A stretch of 64,000 nucleotides of DNA from Flavobacteriales bacterium (GCA_020635825.1 JACJZA010000010.1:123680-187679); one strand, 5' to 3'. Numbered from the stretch's first letter, positions 1 through 9,094 are shown. A program made the numbers and translations. The notes: generated by a model not told the origin, from the sequence alone.

Positions 1-412
1 GACTCCAAGTTATCATTTGTTGCAATGTTTGTTCGGGATACTTTAGAAAAAATGGTCGAATGGCAAATTCAGCTGTAGAATATTGAGTAAATACTTCCAA
101 AGCTCTTATTGAGACCTTAAAATCATCAATGCCAAAAGTTTCTACAAAATCTGAAAATACAAAACCTTGAATCCCTCCAAAATGAGGAGCAACAGTTTTT
201 AAAACTTCTATTTGTTTTGGGAATGAAAAAGGCAAAAATTCATTGAGCGTTTGAGTTATTAATCGCATTCTCTCTTTCAGTTCTTTTTCATCAATTCCAT
301 TATTCAATATAGAAGAAATAAACTCATCCTGATTAAAATCTGAAAATTGATTTTTAATTCGAATGGCTAAATCTTCAATAAACGACTTATTATATGATTC
401 TTTTAAATTCAT
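1..412 (-). CDS. AlkC-type DNA alkylation repair protein, C-terminus cut by window edge
   Basis: The minus-strand frame opens at an ATG (410-412) and runs off the left edge, giving 137 residues of N-terminal sequence. It contains a block ELKERMRLIT, then FGGIQGFVFSDFVE and STAEFAIRPFFLKYPEQ. These match the pattern I know from AlkC/AlkD-type HEAT-repeat DNA glycosylases, which excise N3- and N7-alkylated purines by scanning the backbone with stacked helices; the resemblance is closest to AlkC. The catalytic Asp/Glu lie further downstream in the family and cannot be checked here. The gene follows the M13 peptidase gene on the same strand, but a terminator-like hairpin sits directly before its ATG. 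The family call is fairly safe; the substrate is inferred. Confidence 0.8.
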   Translation of the reverse strand, partial: MNLKESYNKSFIEDLAIRIKNQFSDFNQDEFISSILNNGIDEKELKERMRLITQTLNEFLPFSFPKQIEVLKTVAPHFGGIQGFVFSDFVETFGIDDFKVSIRALEVFTQYSTAEFAIRPFFLKYPEQTLQQMITWS

Positions 413-414
413 TG

Positions 415-447
415 CAAAAAATTATCCCCACCAATTGGCAGGGATAA
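415..447 (-). terminator. Rho-independent terminator after the M13 peptidase gene
   Basis: On the minus strand TTATCCC (441-447) pairs with GGGATAA (422-428) around a loop holding the palindrome CCAATTGG, followed by a run of T. It lies 23 bases past the peptidase stop codon. The T-run ends almost at the ATG of the downstream alkC-like gene, so it could also act as an attenuator for that gene. Confidence 0.6.
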
Positions 448-469
448 CCACTCTATATTTATTTATTTT

Positions 470-2530
470 TTACCAAATCTTAACTCTTAAACTATCTTTC
501 GCCACCATTTGATTACCTTCTTTACATCCAAAAGCAGCATCAAATTCAGTTAAGTTAGTTAATGGCCCTAACACTCTATATTTAGTTGGTGAGTGTGGGT
601 CAACATTTGCCAAACGTACAGCCTCTTCGTCTTTAATGTTTGAAGCCCAAACTTGTGCCCAACCTAAAAAGAAACGTTGTTTGTAATCAAAACCATCTAT
701 TGGTTTTGGTTCTTCTTTACCTTCATAAGATTTTAACAAAGCATAATAAGATAAAGTAATACCTGCTAAGTCAGCTATGTTTTCTCCTAGAGTAAGTTCA
801 CCATTCACATATACATCATCCACCACATGGAAATGATTAAATTGGTCAACAAGTTTTGAAGTTCTAGACACAAAATTAATACTATCTTGAACACTCCACC
901 AGTTGTTTAGGTTTCCATCTCCATCAAATTGACTTCCTTGATCATCAAATCCATGAGAAAATTCATGTCCAATCACACCTCCAATACCTCCATAATTAAT
1001 AGCATCATCAGCATCTGGGTTATAGAAAGGAGGTTGTAGAATTGCTGCAGGGAATACAATTTCATTCATGGTTGGATTATAGTAAGCATTAATAGTTTGA
1101 GGAGTCATTCCCCATTCAGTTTTGTCCACCGGTTTACCAATTTTTTCTACCATTTCTTTATATTCATAGTAGTTCATATTCATAATATTACTCACGTAGG
1201 TTTCAGCATTAATATCTACAGAACTATAATCTTTCCATTTATCAGGATAACCAATTTTATAGGTAAACTTATTTAATTTATCCAATGCTTTAGCTTTTGT
1301 AGAGTCAGTCATCCAATCTAAAGTTTGAACTCTTTCTTTGAACACAGCGGCAATATTATCTATATAACCCAATACTCTTTGTTTTTGTTCTTCAGGGAAA
1401 TGTTTTTCAACAAACAATTTTCCGATTAATTCACCCACATACCTATTTGATGACTCTAAAGCTCTTTTCCATCTTGGTTTCATTTCACCCACTCCTCTTA
1501 AAGTTGTTGAATAAAAAGCAAAATGTTGTTTTTCAAAATCGCTACTTAAATGAGATGCAAAATCATTAATAAATTGCCATTTTACATAATCTTTCCAAGT
1601 ATCAATTGGATATTTTGTAAGTGTAGCATTTAAATCTTTCATGAAGTTAGGTTGACGAACCACCAAATCAGTAATTCCATTTAATTCAGCGGCTTTAAAA
1701 AAGGCATCCCAATTAATAGCTCCACATAATTCTTGAAGACCCTCAACATTCATTTTATTATAGGTCTTAACAGGGTCTCTACGCTCTACTCTATTCATTG
1801 AGCTTGTCGCCAAACTGGTTTCTAATGCTACAATATTTTTAGCTTTGGTATTTGCAGCTTCTTGTTCTACTCCAGATAAAACAAATAATGCTACAATATG
1901 TTTTTCATATTCTTCTAAAATCTTTTTACCTCTTTCATCTTGAGGAAAATAATAATCTCTATCAGGTAACCCAATACCACCTTGACCTAAATAAAAAATG
2001 TTATCGTTACTGCTTCTGGCATCAGTATGAACATAATAACTAAAGATAGAACCCGAGCCTTTTTTTCTTAAAGCAGCCATAGTTTCCACTAAACTTTGAA
2101 CATCGGATATTTTATCAATTTCAGCTAATGCTGATTCGATTGGAGTAATCCCTAATTTATCAATTTGCGCAGAATCAAGAGCTGAACTGTAAAAATCACC
2201 TACTTGCTGTAAAGGAGTTCCTTTTTTACCTTTTGCTTTAGCTGCATCTTCAACGATGGCTCTTAATTTTTCTTTATTATCTTCATCTAAGATGTTAAAA
2301 CTCCCCCATCTTCCTTCCGTTCCAGGTACAGGATTATTTTTTTGCCAATTACCAATAGCGTACTGATAAAAATTATCACAAGGCATAGCACTAGAATCAA
2401 TATTGGCTAAATCGAAAGCAGGAATAATTTCTTTAGTAGGTTGTTCAACTTTTACATCTTCATTTCCTCCGCAAGCAAATGCAAAAAAAGAAATTCCAAT
2501 TCCAATAAGGGATTTATTTGATATTTTCAT
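470..2530 (-). CDS. M13 family zinc metallopeptidase, predicted lipoprotein
   Basis: A 686-residue neprilysin/PepO-like endopeptidase. The N-terminus is a lipoprotein signal (hydrophobic ISFFAFAC followed by Gly), so the enzyme is probably anchored in the periplasm or outer membrane. The M13 N-terminal domain follows (about residues 40-430, with the usual DNFYQYAIGNW start). The catalytic domain has the zinc motif HEFSH at 522-526 (His522, Glu523, His526), the third ligand in ENIADLAG (Glu583, Asp587), and the substrate-binding NAYYNP. The C-terminus ends in the family-typical Trp. Length and order of motifs match full-length M13 enzymes. These cleave short peptides on the amino side of hydrophobic residues; the actual substrate here is unknown. 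A hairpin terminator follows it. Confidence 0.93.
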   Translation of the reverse strand: MKISNKSLIGIGISFFAFACGGNEDVKVEQPTKEIIPAFDLANIDSSAMPCDNFYQYAIGNWQKNNPVPGTEGRWGSFNILDEDNKEKLRAIVEDAAKAKGKKGTPLQQVGDFYSSALDSAQIDKLGITPIESALAEIDKISDVQSLVETMAALRKKGSGSIFSYYVHTDARSSNDNIFYLGQGGIGLPDRDYYFPQDERGKKILEEYEKHIVALFVLSGVEQEAANTKAKNIVALETSLATSSMNRVERRDPVKTYNKMNVEGLQELCGAINWDAFFKAAELNGITDLVVRQPNFMKDLNATLTKYPIDTWKDYVKWQFINDFASHLSSDFEKQHFAFYSTTLRGVGEMKPRWKRALESSNRYVGELIGKLFVEKHFPEEQKQRVLGYIDNIAAVFKERVQTLDWMTDSTKAKALDKLNKFTYKIGYPDKWKDYSSVDINAETYVSNIMNMNYYEYKEMVEKIGKPVDKTEWGMTPQTINAYYNPTMNEIVFPAAILQPPFYNPDADDAINYGGIGGVIGHEFSHGFDDQGSQFDGDGNLNNWWSVQDSINFVSRTSKLVDQFNHFHVVDDVYVNGELTLGENIADLAGITLSYYALLKSYEGKEEPKPIDGFDYKQRFFLGWAQVWASNIKDEEAVRLANVDPHSPTKYRVLGPLTNLTEFDAAFGCKEGNQMVAKDSLRVKIW

Positions 2531-2713
2531 AGTAAAAATAGTTTTGTTAGGTTAAAGTGTTATAAAGATAGATAAAAATACATAAGTAAATAATTGATAA
2601 AGTGATGAATGGTTTATTTTTTGGATAAATTTTTATGGAATAGAATCCAAGAATGCATCTTAAATAACAAAACAACAAAAAAGTGCATACCTTTAGTGAA
2701 CGAAAAGTATTGA

Positions 2714-3298
2714 ATGCGACTATTTAAAACTAAAAATATTAAAGCGTTTTCCGATGCTGAATTGATTGCCGAATACAAGCGTAAAGGTGACAATGAAGTA
2801 GTTGGAGAATTGTATAAAAGATATTCGCATTTGGTATATGGAGTTTGTTTAAAGTATTTGAAGAACGAGGATGAAAGCAAAGATGCAGTATTGCAAATAT
2901 TTGAAAACCTGATGGAAGATTTATTGAAACATGATGTTACTAATTTTAAATCGTGGTTACACAGTGTAACTCGGAATCATTGCTTGATGTTTTTACGAAA
3001 ACAACAAACCATTCTTAAAAAGGAGCATCAATATGAATATGAGTATGTTTCAGAAGCAGTCAGCGAAATTTCATTCGCTCCTCACGAAAAAGAAGTAAAA
3101 GAAGAATTATTAACCGAACTGGAAAAAGCATTGAACTTTTTAAAAGAAGAACAACGTATTTGTATCGAACTCTTCTTTTTACAAGAAAAACGATACGAAG
3201 AAGTAGCAGAAATAACAGGATATTCACCCAAACAAGTAAAAAGTTATATACAAAATGGAAAAAGAAATTTAGCAATTCATTTAAAATCAAACATTTAA
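2714..3298 (+). CDS. ECF-type RNA polymerase sigma factor
   Basis: A 194-residue sigma-70 family protein with only regions 2 and 4. Region 2 covers about residues 20-95 (LVYGVCLKYLKNEDESKDAV, then NFKSWLHSVTRNHCLMFLRK). Region 4 covers about 135-190 and includes the helix-turn-helix EEVAEITGYSPKQVKSYIQNGKRNL. This is the size and layout of an extracytoplasmic-function sigma factor that directs RNA polymerase to a stress or envelope regulon. The ATG at 2714 follows a 183-base spacer. The next gene, 8 bases downstream, encodes a membrane protein with a zinc-binding anti-sigma motif, the usual partner arrangement. The regulon cannot be told from the window. Confidence 0.9.
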   Translation: MRLFKTKNIKAFSDAELIAEYKRKGDNEVVGELYKRYSHLVYGVCLKYLKNEDESKDAVLQIFENLMEDLLKHDVTNFKSWLHSVTRNHCLMFLRKQQTILKKEHQYEYEYVSEAVSEISFAPHEKEVKEELLTELEKALNFLKEEQRICIELFFLQEKRYEEVAEITGYSPKQVKSYIQNGKRNLAIHLKSNI

Positions 3299-3306
3299 TT
3301 AAAAAC

Positions 3307-4635
3307 ATGAAAGAATTACATCATCACATATTTTCGAACACGGCTTGCATCTCCAAAGAAACTATGTTGAAGTACATTAACAAACAACTGACCGATAAGG
3401 AGTTGCACGATGTACAAAAACATTTACTCGATTGTGAGTTTTGCTCTGAAGCCCTGGAAGGGATGAAATATGCTCAAGATTCTTCTATGCTTTTTACCAT
3501 CGACCACCAAATTGACCAAATTGCTGCTCGTAAAAGAACACCCATTATTAAAACCTTAATGATTGCTGCCTCTATCTTAGTCATCATTTTTGGTTCTTAT
3601 TTTACTTATACTGCCTTTGACAATGCACTTCAAAAAAGCGAATCAAGCATATCCTTAAATACTGCTTCAGAAGAAACTAAAGAAGAGGATATGGAGCTTC
3701 CTCCTCCGGCTCCTGAAGTAACTGAAAAATTAAAAGCTGCCGAAGGTGAAGCTTCAGGAATGGCAAATAATTTACAACAAGAAGCTCCTGTTTTTGATGA
3801 AGTTCCTGCTATGATGGACATTGTAGAAGAAGATGCTGAAGCCGAAGAAGAAATAAGCATGGATGGATATTTGGAAAGACAAAAAAATGAAGAAGTTGCT
3901 GCCAACACCATTTCTGCAAATGATGATTTTACCGATTTATCTAGCGGATACAGAAACAATGATGCAAACATTACAACAGAAAAAGGAGATGTATTGATGG
4001 ATGCTGAAAGCAAAAAAAATAAAGATGTGGTTTCTCAAACTTTGGCAAAAGAACAAACGATTGAATCTGCCAATACTTCTACTTTTGGAAATACTGCGTA
4101 CAATAGAAATATAGCTTCAGGTGAGGTCGTAACAAAATCGGCAAGCATTAGCGGTAAAAAAGACAAAAACAAAACAAAAAAAGAAGCTGCTAAACCAAGA
4201 GCAGCTACCAATCAACCTGTATTGGATAATGTGGTAGAAAGTGATGATGCTAATGTAGGTGGATTAACAGACAGTAACATCCAGCCTACTGAAGCAGAAA
4301 AGAATTTGGAATATTTTTCTTTAGCTGAAAATGAAGCCAGAGAAGAAAGTGTAGCTGATTTTAAAGCCGAAGTAGATAAAACCAAAGAAATAGTGCCTTC
4401 TTTAAACAATGCTATACAATTGTATGAAAACAAACAATACAGCAAAGCCTTGAGTGAATTAGAAGCCATATCGCAAAACACACAAGAAGATGAAAACAAA
4501 ATACGTTGGTACAAAGCTTTGTGTTTAATAGAATTAAAACACCCTGAAATGGCAAAACCATTATTGAATACCATTATTAAAAACAATAAAACCTTTGTAA
4601 AAGAGGCTAAAGAAAAATTGGCTGAGTTGGAATGA
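3307..4635 (+). CDS. Putative anti-sigma factor, membrane-spanning, with TPR-like C-terminus
   Basis: A 442-residue protein starting at the ATG at 3307. The open frame extends upstream into the sigma gene but has no reason to start there. Residues 14-46 hold a zinc-binding anti-sigma pattern (Cys14, then His39-x3-Cys43-x2-Cys46), as in zf-HC2 anti-sigma factors. One transmembrane helix follows at about 81-103. The rest, predicted to be periplasmic, is low-complexity and rich in Glu/Ala/Asn. The last ~70 residues resemble a TPR pair (YENKQYSKALSELEAI, then RWYKALCLIELKHPEMAKPLL). It most likely holds the upstream sigma factor at the membrane. The long periplasmic part is unusual for a simple anti-sigma and may be the sensor. 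Confidence 0.75.
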   Translation: MKELHHHIFSNTACISKETMLKYINKQLTDKELHDVQKHLLDCEFCSEALEGMKYAQDSSMLFTIDHQIDQIAARKRTPIIKTLMIAASILVIIFGSYFTYTAFDNALQKSESSISLNTASEETKEEDMELPPPAPEVTEKLKAAEGEASGMANNLQQEAPVFDEVPAMMDIVEEDAEAEEEISMDGYLERQKNEEVAANTISANDDFTDLSSGYRNNDANITTEKGDVLMDAESKKNKDVVSQTLAKEQTIESANTSTFGNTAYNRNIASGEVVTKSASISGKKDKNKTKKEAAKPRAATNQPVLDNVVESDDANVGGLTDSNIQPTEAEKNLEYFSLAENEAREESVADFKAEVDKTKEIVPSLNNAIQLYENKQYSKALSELEAISQNTQEDENKIRWYKALCLIELKHPEMAKPLLNTIIKNNKTFVKEAKEKLAELE

Positions 4636-4675
4636 GTATATTCAGATGTTAGACATCATTAAAAAAAACAAATAA

Positions 4676-5626
4676 ATGAGACTATTCACACTTTTGGTTC
4701 TGTTATTGATTTTAAACGTAGGTTCTATTAAAGCTCAAGTTGAGACAGATTCCACAGAATATTTAATAGGTAAGTTAATTGATAAAATAAATGAATTGCC
4801 TCGAACAAATGTATTTGGGCAAGGTGATTTTAAATTTCAAAGTAAATATTCACTTGATTGGAATAAGAAAACAAAAACTTTAACCTTGATTGATAAAAGG
4901 TTTCGACCAAATTCAGAAGACAAGCTTTCTGATGAATATATTACTGACTTTAAGATTGAGGCTTTGCATACTAAGGGTGTTTTTATGAGAAGTTTACTTC
5001 AAGATAATAATTTGAGCTTACAGATTTTAACAGCTAATAACGATAAGAAGATTCAAAACTTAACCTATGAAAATGGAAAATATAGATTCGGAATTTATAA
5101 TGACAGAATAACTATTGGTAGTTGGGATTCATTATTAATTAATAATCAACTTAACACAATAAAAGAGCTATTTGATAAAATCATAACATTAAATACAAAT
5201 TGGGATGCAACTGCTACACCTGATATTACAAAGATAGTAATGCCAGAAATAATCCAGCGATCAGGATTTAAATATTCTACAATAACATATGAGCAAGATG
5301 ATGATTCACCTTTATTTCTAAATTCAACAATTGAAGAACCTGCATTATTTCTTGATTCTAAAACTGATCAAGAGAATAGCGATAAAATAAAGAATTATAT
5401 CATAGAGCAGATTGATAAAAGAGGATTAAAAATGAAAGGAGTTCTCTCAGGTTCTATTATTATTTCTAAATCAGGAGCTATTGAAGACTTCAAGTCATTT
5501 AATATGAATAAGCCAAAAATTGAACAAGAAGTAAAAGAGATTATCTTATCTATGCCTCATTGGAAAGTTGGAAAACATAAAGGTGATAATGTGAGAACAG
5601 ACTATACAATATTTATTAAAAAATAA
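4676..5626 (+). CDS. Secreted protein with TonB C-terminal-like domain, function unknown
   Basis: 316 residues with a clear signal peptide (cleavage expected near SIKAQ, residue 21). The middle is not recognised. The last ~65 residues (GSIIISKSGAIEDFK, then EVKEIILSMPHWKVGKHKGD and YTIFIKK) follow the TonB C-terminal fold pattern seen in many Bacteroidota periplasmic proteins outside true TonB. The start ATG lies 40 bases after the anti-sigma gene on the same strand, so all three genes may form one operon and this may be a cell-envelope target or accessory of the sigma system. That link rests only on position. Confidence 0.5.
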   Translation: MRLFTLLVLLLILNVGSIKAQVETDSTEYLIGKLIDKINELPRTNVFGQGDFKFQSKYSLDWNKKTKTLTLIDKRFRPNSEDKLSDEYITDFKIEALHTKGVFMRSLLQDNNLSLQILTANNDKKIQNLTYENGKYRFGIYNDRITIGSWDSLLINNQLNTIKELFDKIITLNTNWDATATPDITKIVMPEIIQRSGFKYSTITYEQDDDSPLFLNSTIEEPALFLDSKTDQENSDKIKNYIIEQIDKRGLKMKGVLSGSIIISKSGAIEDFKSFNMNKPKIEQEVKEIILSMPHWKVGKHKGDNVRTDYTIFIKK

Positions 5627-5725
5627 CAGTCTATAAAAATGTGTATAATTCATAGGATTAATAGGTTTTCAAGCATTATTAAAATTATTAGAATCGCATC
5701 CCTAACCGAAATTATTCGCACGACA

Positions 5726-6961
5726 TTAAGCCACCTTCAAGTTACCCAATTTGGTATTTTTAAATTTTTCTTCAGCGTAGCTTAGGGTAATTTTAAACTC
5801 TTTTTGGCTTTCATCAGAAGGCATATCAAACATGGCATCGAGCATAATTGCCTCGCAAATAGAACGCAAACCACGAGCACCTAATTTGTATTCAATGGCT
5901 TTATCAACAATAAAATCTAACACTTCTTTTTGGAAAGAAAGTTGAATACCATCCATTTCAAATAAATGAATGTATTGTTTTACAATCGAATTTTTAGGCT
6001 CCGTTAAAATTCTACGCAATGCAGCTCTATCTAGAGGGTTTAAATGCGTTAAAATAGGCAAACGACCAATTAACTCAGGTATTAAACCAAACGCCTTTAC
6101 ATCTTGTGGTGTAATGTATTGTAATAGGTTTTCTTCGTCATATTCTTCTCTTTCTTTCGATTTAAACCCTATAATTTGTGTTTGTAATCTGTTGGCTATT
6201 TTTCTGGAAATTCCATCAAAAGCACCTCCACAAACAAATAATATATTTTTAGTTTCTAGGGCAATCAACTTTTGCTCCGGATGCTTTCTTCCTCCTTGTG
6301 GTGGAACATTTACCACAGAACCTTCTAATAATTTCAATAATGCTTGCTGAACTCCTTCTCCGCTCACATCTCTAGTAATGGATGCATTATCGCTTTTACG
6401 CGCAATTTTATCAATCTCATCTATAAAAACAATTCCTCGTTGCGCTGCTTCCACATCGTAATCAGCTGCTTGCAACAAACGAGACAAAATACTTTCTACG
6501 TCTTCTCCCACATAACCTGCTTCAGTTAAAATTGTAGCATCAGCAATACAAAATGGAACGTTTAACAATTTAGCAATGGTTTTAGCCAATAAGGTTTTTC
6601 CTGTTCCGGTTTCTCCTACCAACAATACATTGGATTTATCTAATTCAATGTCATCTTTTATTTCAACACCAATTTGGCTTAATCTCTTGTAATGATTATA
6701 TACCGCAACAGAAAGAACTTTCTTGGCCTCATCTTGTCCAATTACATATTCATCCAAAAACTTTTTAATCTCTTTGGGTTTCAACAATTTTAATTGATGC
6801 GTATAATCTTTAGAAGCTTTATTGGTAACCTCTTCCTTTACAATATTCTGTGCTTGTGTAATACAATGATTACAGATATGTCCGGTTACACCAGCTATCA
6901 TCACGTCCACCTCTCTTTTGGAACGCCCACAAAATGAACACTTTACTTGTTCTTTTTCCAT
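5726..6961 (-). CDS. clpX: ATP-dependent Clp protease ATP-binding subunit ClpX
   Basis: A 411-residue AAA+ unfoldase that recognises, unfolds and threads substrates into ClpP. The N-terminal C4 zinc-binding domain has Cys8, Cys11, Cys30 and Cys33. The Walker A box GETGTGKT is at 116-123, Walker B is IVFIDEIDK, the pore-loop region is AGYVGEDVE, the ClpP-binding loop is IIGFKS (IGF type), and sensor-2 is GARGLRSI. Length and order are standard. clpP is not in the window, although clpP and clpX are adjacent in many bacteria. A TAACTTTG box lies a few bases before the ATG. Confidence 0.97.
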   Translation of the reverse strand: MEKEQVKCSFCGRSKREVDVMIAGVTGHICNHCITQAQNIVKEEVTNKASKDYTHQLKLLKPKEIKKFLDEYVIGQDEAKKVLSVAVYNHYKRLSQIGVEIKDDIELDKSNVLLVGETGTGKTLLAKTIAKLLNVPFCIADATILTEAGYVGEDVESILSRLLQAADYDVEAAQRGIVFIDEIDKIARKSDNASITRDVSGEGVQQALLKLLEGSVVNVPPQGGRKHPEQKLIALETKNILFVCGGAFDGISRKIANRLQTQIIGFKSKEREEYDEENLLQYITPQDVKAFGLIPELIGRLPILTHLNPLDRAALRRILTEPKNSIVKQYIHLFEMDGIQLSFQKEVLDFIVDKAIEYKLGARGLRSICEAIMLDAMFDMPSDESQKEFKITLSYAEEKFKNTKLGNLKVA

Positions 6962-6965
6962 ATTA

Positions 6966-6973
6966 CAAAGTTA
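6966..6973 (-). promoter_or_regulatory. Putative -7 box upstream of clpX
   Basis: The minus-strand octamer TAACTTTG fits the Bacteroidota TAnnTTTG -7 consensus and lies 4 bases upstream of the clpX ATG, implying a nearly leaderless transcript. No TTTG -33 element stands at the ideal 19-base spacing (a TTTG-like element is at 15), so support is partial. Confidence 0.4.
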
Positions 6974-7028
6974 CTAAAAAAGCTTATTCAAAAAATATAG
7001 CAGAATATATTACATAATATATAAAGAA

Positions 7029-7136
7029 TGTCATGCTGAGTTCAGAACTGTATCAAGCTTGTCGAGGTATCGAAGTATAAAACATTCTTTCCTGATAAGA
7101 ATAGATTCTCTACCCTTCGATAAACTCAGGGTGACA
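7029..7136. repeat. Imperfect inverted repeat of a dispersed-repeat type in the clpX-carA spacer
   Basis: The 219-base spacer 6962-7180 contains TGTCATGCTGAGTT at 7029-7042 and, inverted, AAACTCAGGGTGACA at 7122-7136, with further similarity inside (GTCGAGGTATCGAAG against CCCTTCGATAAACTCAG). Elements with these TGTCA-CTGAG ends are familiar as short dispersed repeats in many bacterial genomes. No coding frame or tRNA was found in the spacer. Whether it recurs elsewhere in this genome cannot be seen here. Confidence 0.5.
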
Positions 7137-7180
7137 ATCTATTTATTAATTTAAAAAGACACCTGAACAAGTCCAGTAAT

Positions 7181-8299
7181 TTATGCCGTTACTGATTCTT
7201 TGTTTTTAACCATATTGGTTACAAAATCATCAAACAAGTACCTTGAATCATGAGGACCAGGTGACGATTCAGGATGATATTGAACCGAAAATACATTTCT
7301 GTCTTTTAATCTCAATCCTGCTAACGTTTTATCATTTAAATGCTGATGAGTTACAACTATATTACTGTCTTTTTCAGCATCATCCATGTTCACCACAAAA
7401 CCATGATTTTGAGAGGTAACTTCACCCTTACGTGTTTCTAAATTTAATACAGGATGGTTACATCCTCTATGTCCGTTGAACATTTTTGAAGTAGATAAAC
7501 CACATGATAATGCTAAAATTTGGTGTCCCAAACAAATCCCAAATACAGGCAATCCAGCATCTTTTATTTTGCCTACAGTTTCTATTTGTGCTTTCATTAC
7601 AGAAGGATCTCCAGGTCCATTTGACAACATAAATCCATCTGGATTCCATTCCATCATTTCTTCTAGTGTAGCATCCATTGGGAACACTTTCAAATAACAA
7701 TCTCTTTCAGCTAAACATCTTAAAATGTTTTTCTTCACTCCAAAATCTAACACTGCAACTTTATGAGCAGCGTTTTCATCACCAAAAAAGTAAGGTTCTT
7801 TGGTACATACTTTAGAAGATAACTCCAACCCTTCCATAGAAGGAACTTCTTTCAATTTCGATTTTAATACTTCTACTTCAAATTCCTCAGAAGAAATAAT
7901 AGCATTCATCGCTCCTTTATGACGAATATGACGAACCAATGCTCTTGTATCTACATCAGAAATGGCAACAATTTTTTGTTCTTCAAAATACTTTTGTAAT
8001 GAAGAATTTGCTGCTGCTCTCGAAAAAGTTTCTGAAAACTTTTTACAAACCAATCCTGAAATGTTTACTTGATCAGATTCTATTTCCATATCAGACACAC
8101 CATAATTACCAATATGAGCAGTTGTCGCTACTAAAATTTGTCCGTAATAAGAAGGGTCAGTAAAAATTTCCTGATACCCTGTCATACCTGTATTAAAACA
8201 AATTTCTCCTGTAGTTGTTCCAATATAACCAGCAGCTTTTCCTTCAAATACGGTTCCATCTTCTAGTAATAAAATGGCTTTTGTTGATGTGTTTTCCAT
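7181..8299 (-). CDS. carA: Carbamoyl-phosphate synthase small subunit (glutamine amidotransferase)
   Basis: 372 residues. The N-terminal CarA domain (AILLLEDGTVFEGKAAG through about residue 150) is followed by a class I glutamine amidotransferase domain with the nucleophile Cys256 in GICLGHQ and the His/Glu pair in QYHPESSPGPHDS. It releases ammonia from glutamine and passes it to CarB to make carbamoyl phosphate for pyrimidines and arginine. carB is not in the window. The gene lies just downstream of the rplQ terminator on the same strand, with only about 22 bases between hairpin and ATG, so it depends on read-through or on a promoter buried in the upstream region. Confidence 0.97.
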   Translation of the reverse strand: MENTSTKAILLLEDGTVFEGKAAGYIGTTTGEICFNTGMTGYQEIFTDPSYYGQILVATTAHIGNYGVSDMEIESDQVNISGLVCKKFSETFSRAAANSSLQKYFEEQKIVAISDVDTRALVRHIRHKGAMNAIISSEEFEVEVLKSKLKEVPSMEGLELSSKVCTKEPYFFGDENAAHKVAVLDFGVKKNILRCLAERDCYLKVFPMDATLEEMMEWNPDGFMLSNGPGDPSVMKAQIETVGKIKDAGLPVFGICLGHQILALSCGLSTSKMFNGHRGCNHPVLNLETRKGEVTSQNHGFVVNMDDAEKDSNIVVTHQHLNDKTLAGLRLKDRNVFSVQYHPESSPGPHDSRYLFDDFVTNMVKNKESVTA

Positions 8300-8321
8300 A
8301 GGTTTTGAAATGTTAAGTCAT

Positions 8322-8360
8322 AAAAAAAGGATAAAGCAAAATTACTTTATCCTTTTTTAA
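8322..8360 (-). terminator. Terminator at the end of the ribosomal protein operon
   Basis: Arms AAAAAAGGATAAAG (8323-8336) and CTTTATCCTTTTTT (8345-8358) form a 14-bp hairpin with a short AT loop. Read on the minus strand it ends in a T-run 26 bases past the rplQ stop. It would end the long ribosomal transcript before carA. Confidence 0.8.
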
Positions 8361-8385
8361 TTATCTAAAAATTAAACTTCAAATC

Positions 8386-8958
8386 TTAGTCTTTTTTCTC
8401 TTCTTCGTTTCCTTCTTCTTTATTTTCAGACTTTTCTTCTTTTGGTGCTTCAGTAGCAGCTTCTGCTTTAGGCTCTTCTACTTTTGTTTCTTCAACTACT
8501 TCTTCCGTTGTAGCTTTCACTTCAACAGTTTCAGCCTTTTTAGAACCACCTCTTCTTCTTCTTGAAGAAGATTTTTTCTTCGTTTCTTTCAACATGTTTT
8601 CGTTGAAATCAACTAATTCGATGAAACACATTTCTGCGTTATCACCTAATCTAAAACCAGTTTTTAAAATTCTAGTATATCCTCCTGGTCTGTCACCAAC
8701 TTTAGTAGCTACTTCTCTGAATAATTCAGTAACAGCTTCTTTTTGTTTTAAATAACTAAATACAACTCTTCTTGAATGAGTAGAATCAGTTTTAGCTTTT
8801 GTTATTAAAGGCTCAACATACTTTTGTAAAGCTTTAGCTTTAGCAACCGTAGTATTAATTTTCTTATGCTCAATAAGAGAACATGCCATGTTAGAAAGCA
8901 TTGCTTTTCTGTGACCAGTTTTTCTTCCTAAATGATTAAATTTCTTTCCGTGTCTCAT
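8386..8958 (-). CDS. rplQ: 50S ribosomal protein L17 with charged C-terminal extension
   Basis: 190 residues. The first ~125 are canonical L17 ([20 protein letters not shown] start, [14 protein letters not shown], and a [10 protein letters not shown] end), which sits at the polypeptide exit side of the large subunit. The remaining ~60 residues are a low-complexity tail, first Lys/Arg/Ser and then Glu/Lys/Ala. Such tails on L17 are common in Bacteroidota, so I regard the tail as lineage-typical rather than a fusion. It closes the alpha operon after rpoA, with a hairpin terminator on each side. Confidence 0.96.
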   Translation of the reverse strand: MRHGKKFNHLGRKTGHRKAMLSNMACSLIEHKKINTTVAKAKALQKYVEPLITKAKTDSTHSRRVVFSYLKQKEAVTELFREVATKVGDRPGGYTRILKTGFRLGDNAEMCFIELVDFNENMLKETKKKSSSRRRRGGSKKAETVEVKATTEEVVEETKVEEPKAEAATEAPKEEKSENKEEGNEEEKKD

Positions 8959-9054
8959 TTTTTCTTTTTTACATCTAAACCTGCTATAGAACTTAGACGG
9001 TGTTTATAATAAACTTTACCTTAATGTTTATAACCCTCACAAGGATTTTGGGTA

Positions 9055-9087
9055 TTAAAAAAGCGTTTCCCATAAATGGGAAACGCA
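9055..9087 (-). terminator. Terminator-like hairpin between rpoA and rplQ
   Basis: Perfect arms GCGTTTCCCA (9063-9072) and TGGGAAACGC (9077-9086) with loop TAAA, followed on the minus strand by TTTTTTA (9056-9062). It lies 8 bases past the rpoA stop and 104 bases before the rplQ ATG. It should reduce transcription of rplQ relative to rpoA unless rplQ has its own promoter. Confidence 0.75.
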
Positions 9088-9094
9088 ATATAAT

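Noticed and set aside
3160..3306. Upstream extension of the anti-sigma frame into the sigma gene
   Set aside because: It overlaps the conserved region 4 of sigma in another frame and encodes unconserved basic residues; the ATG at 3307 starts directly before the zinc motif.
8386..8580. L17 C-terminal Glu/Lys/Ala tail as a fusion or frameshift
   Set aside because: Low-complexity charged tails on L17 are common in this phylum and the reading frame is clean.
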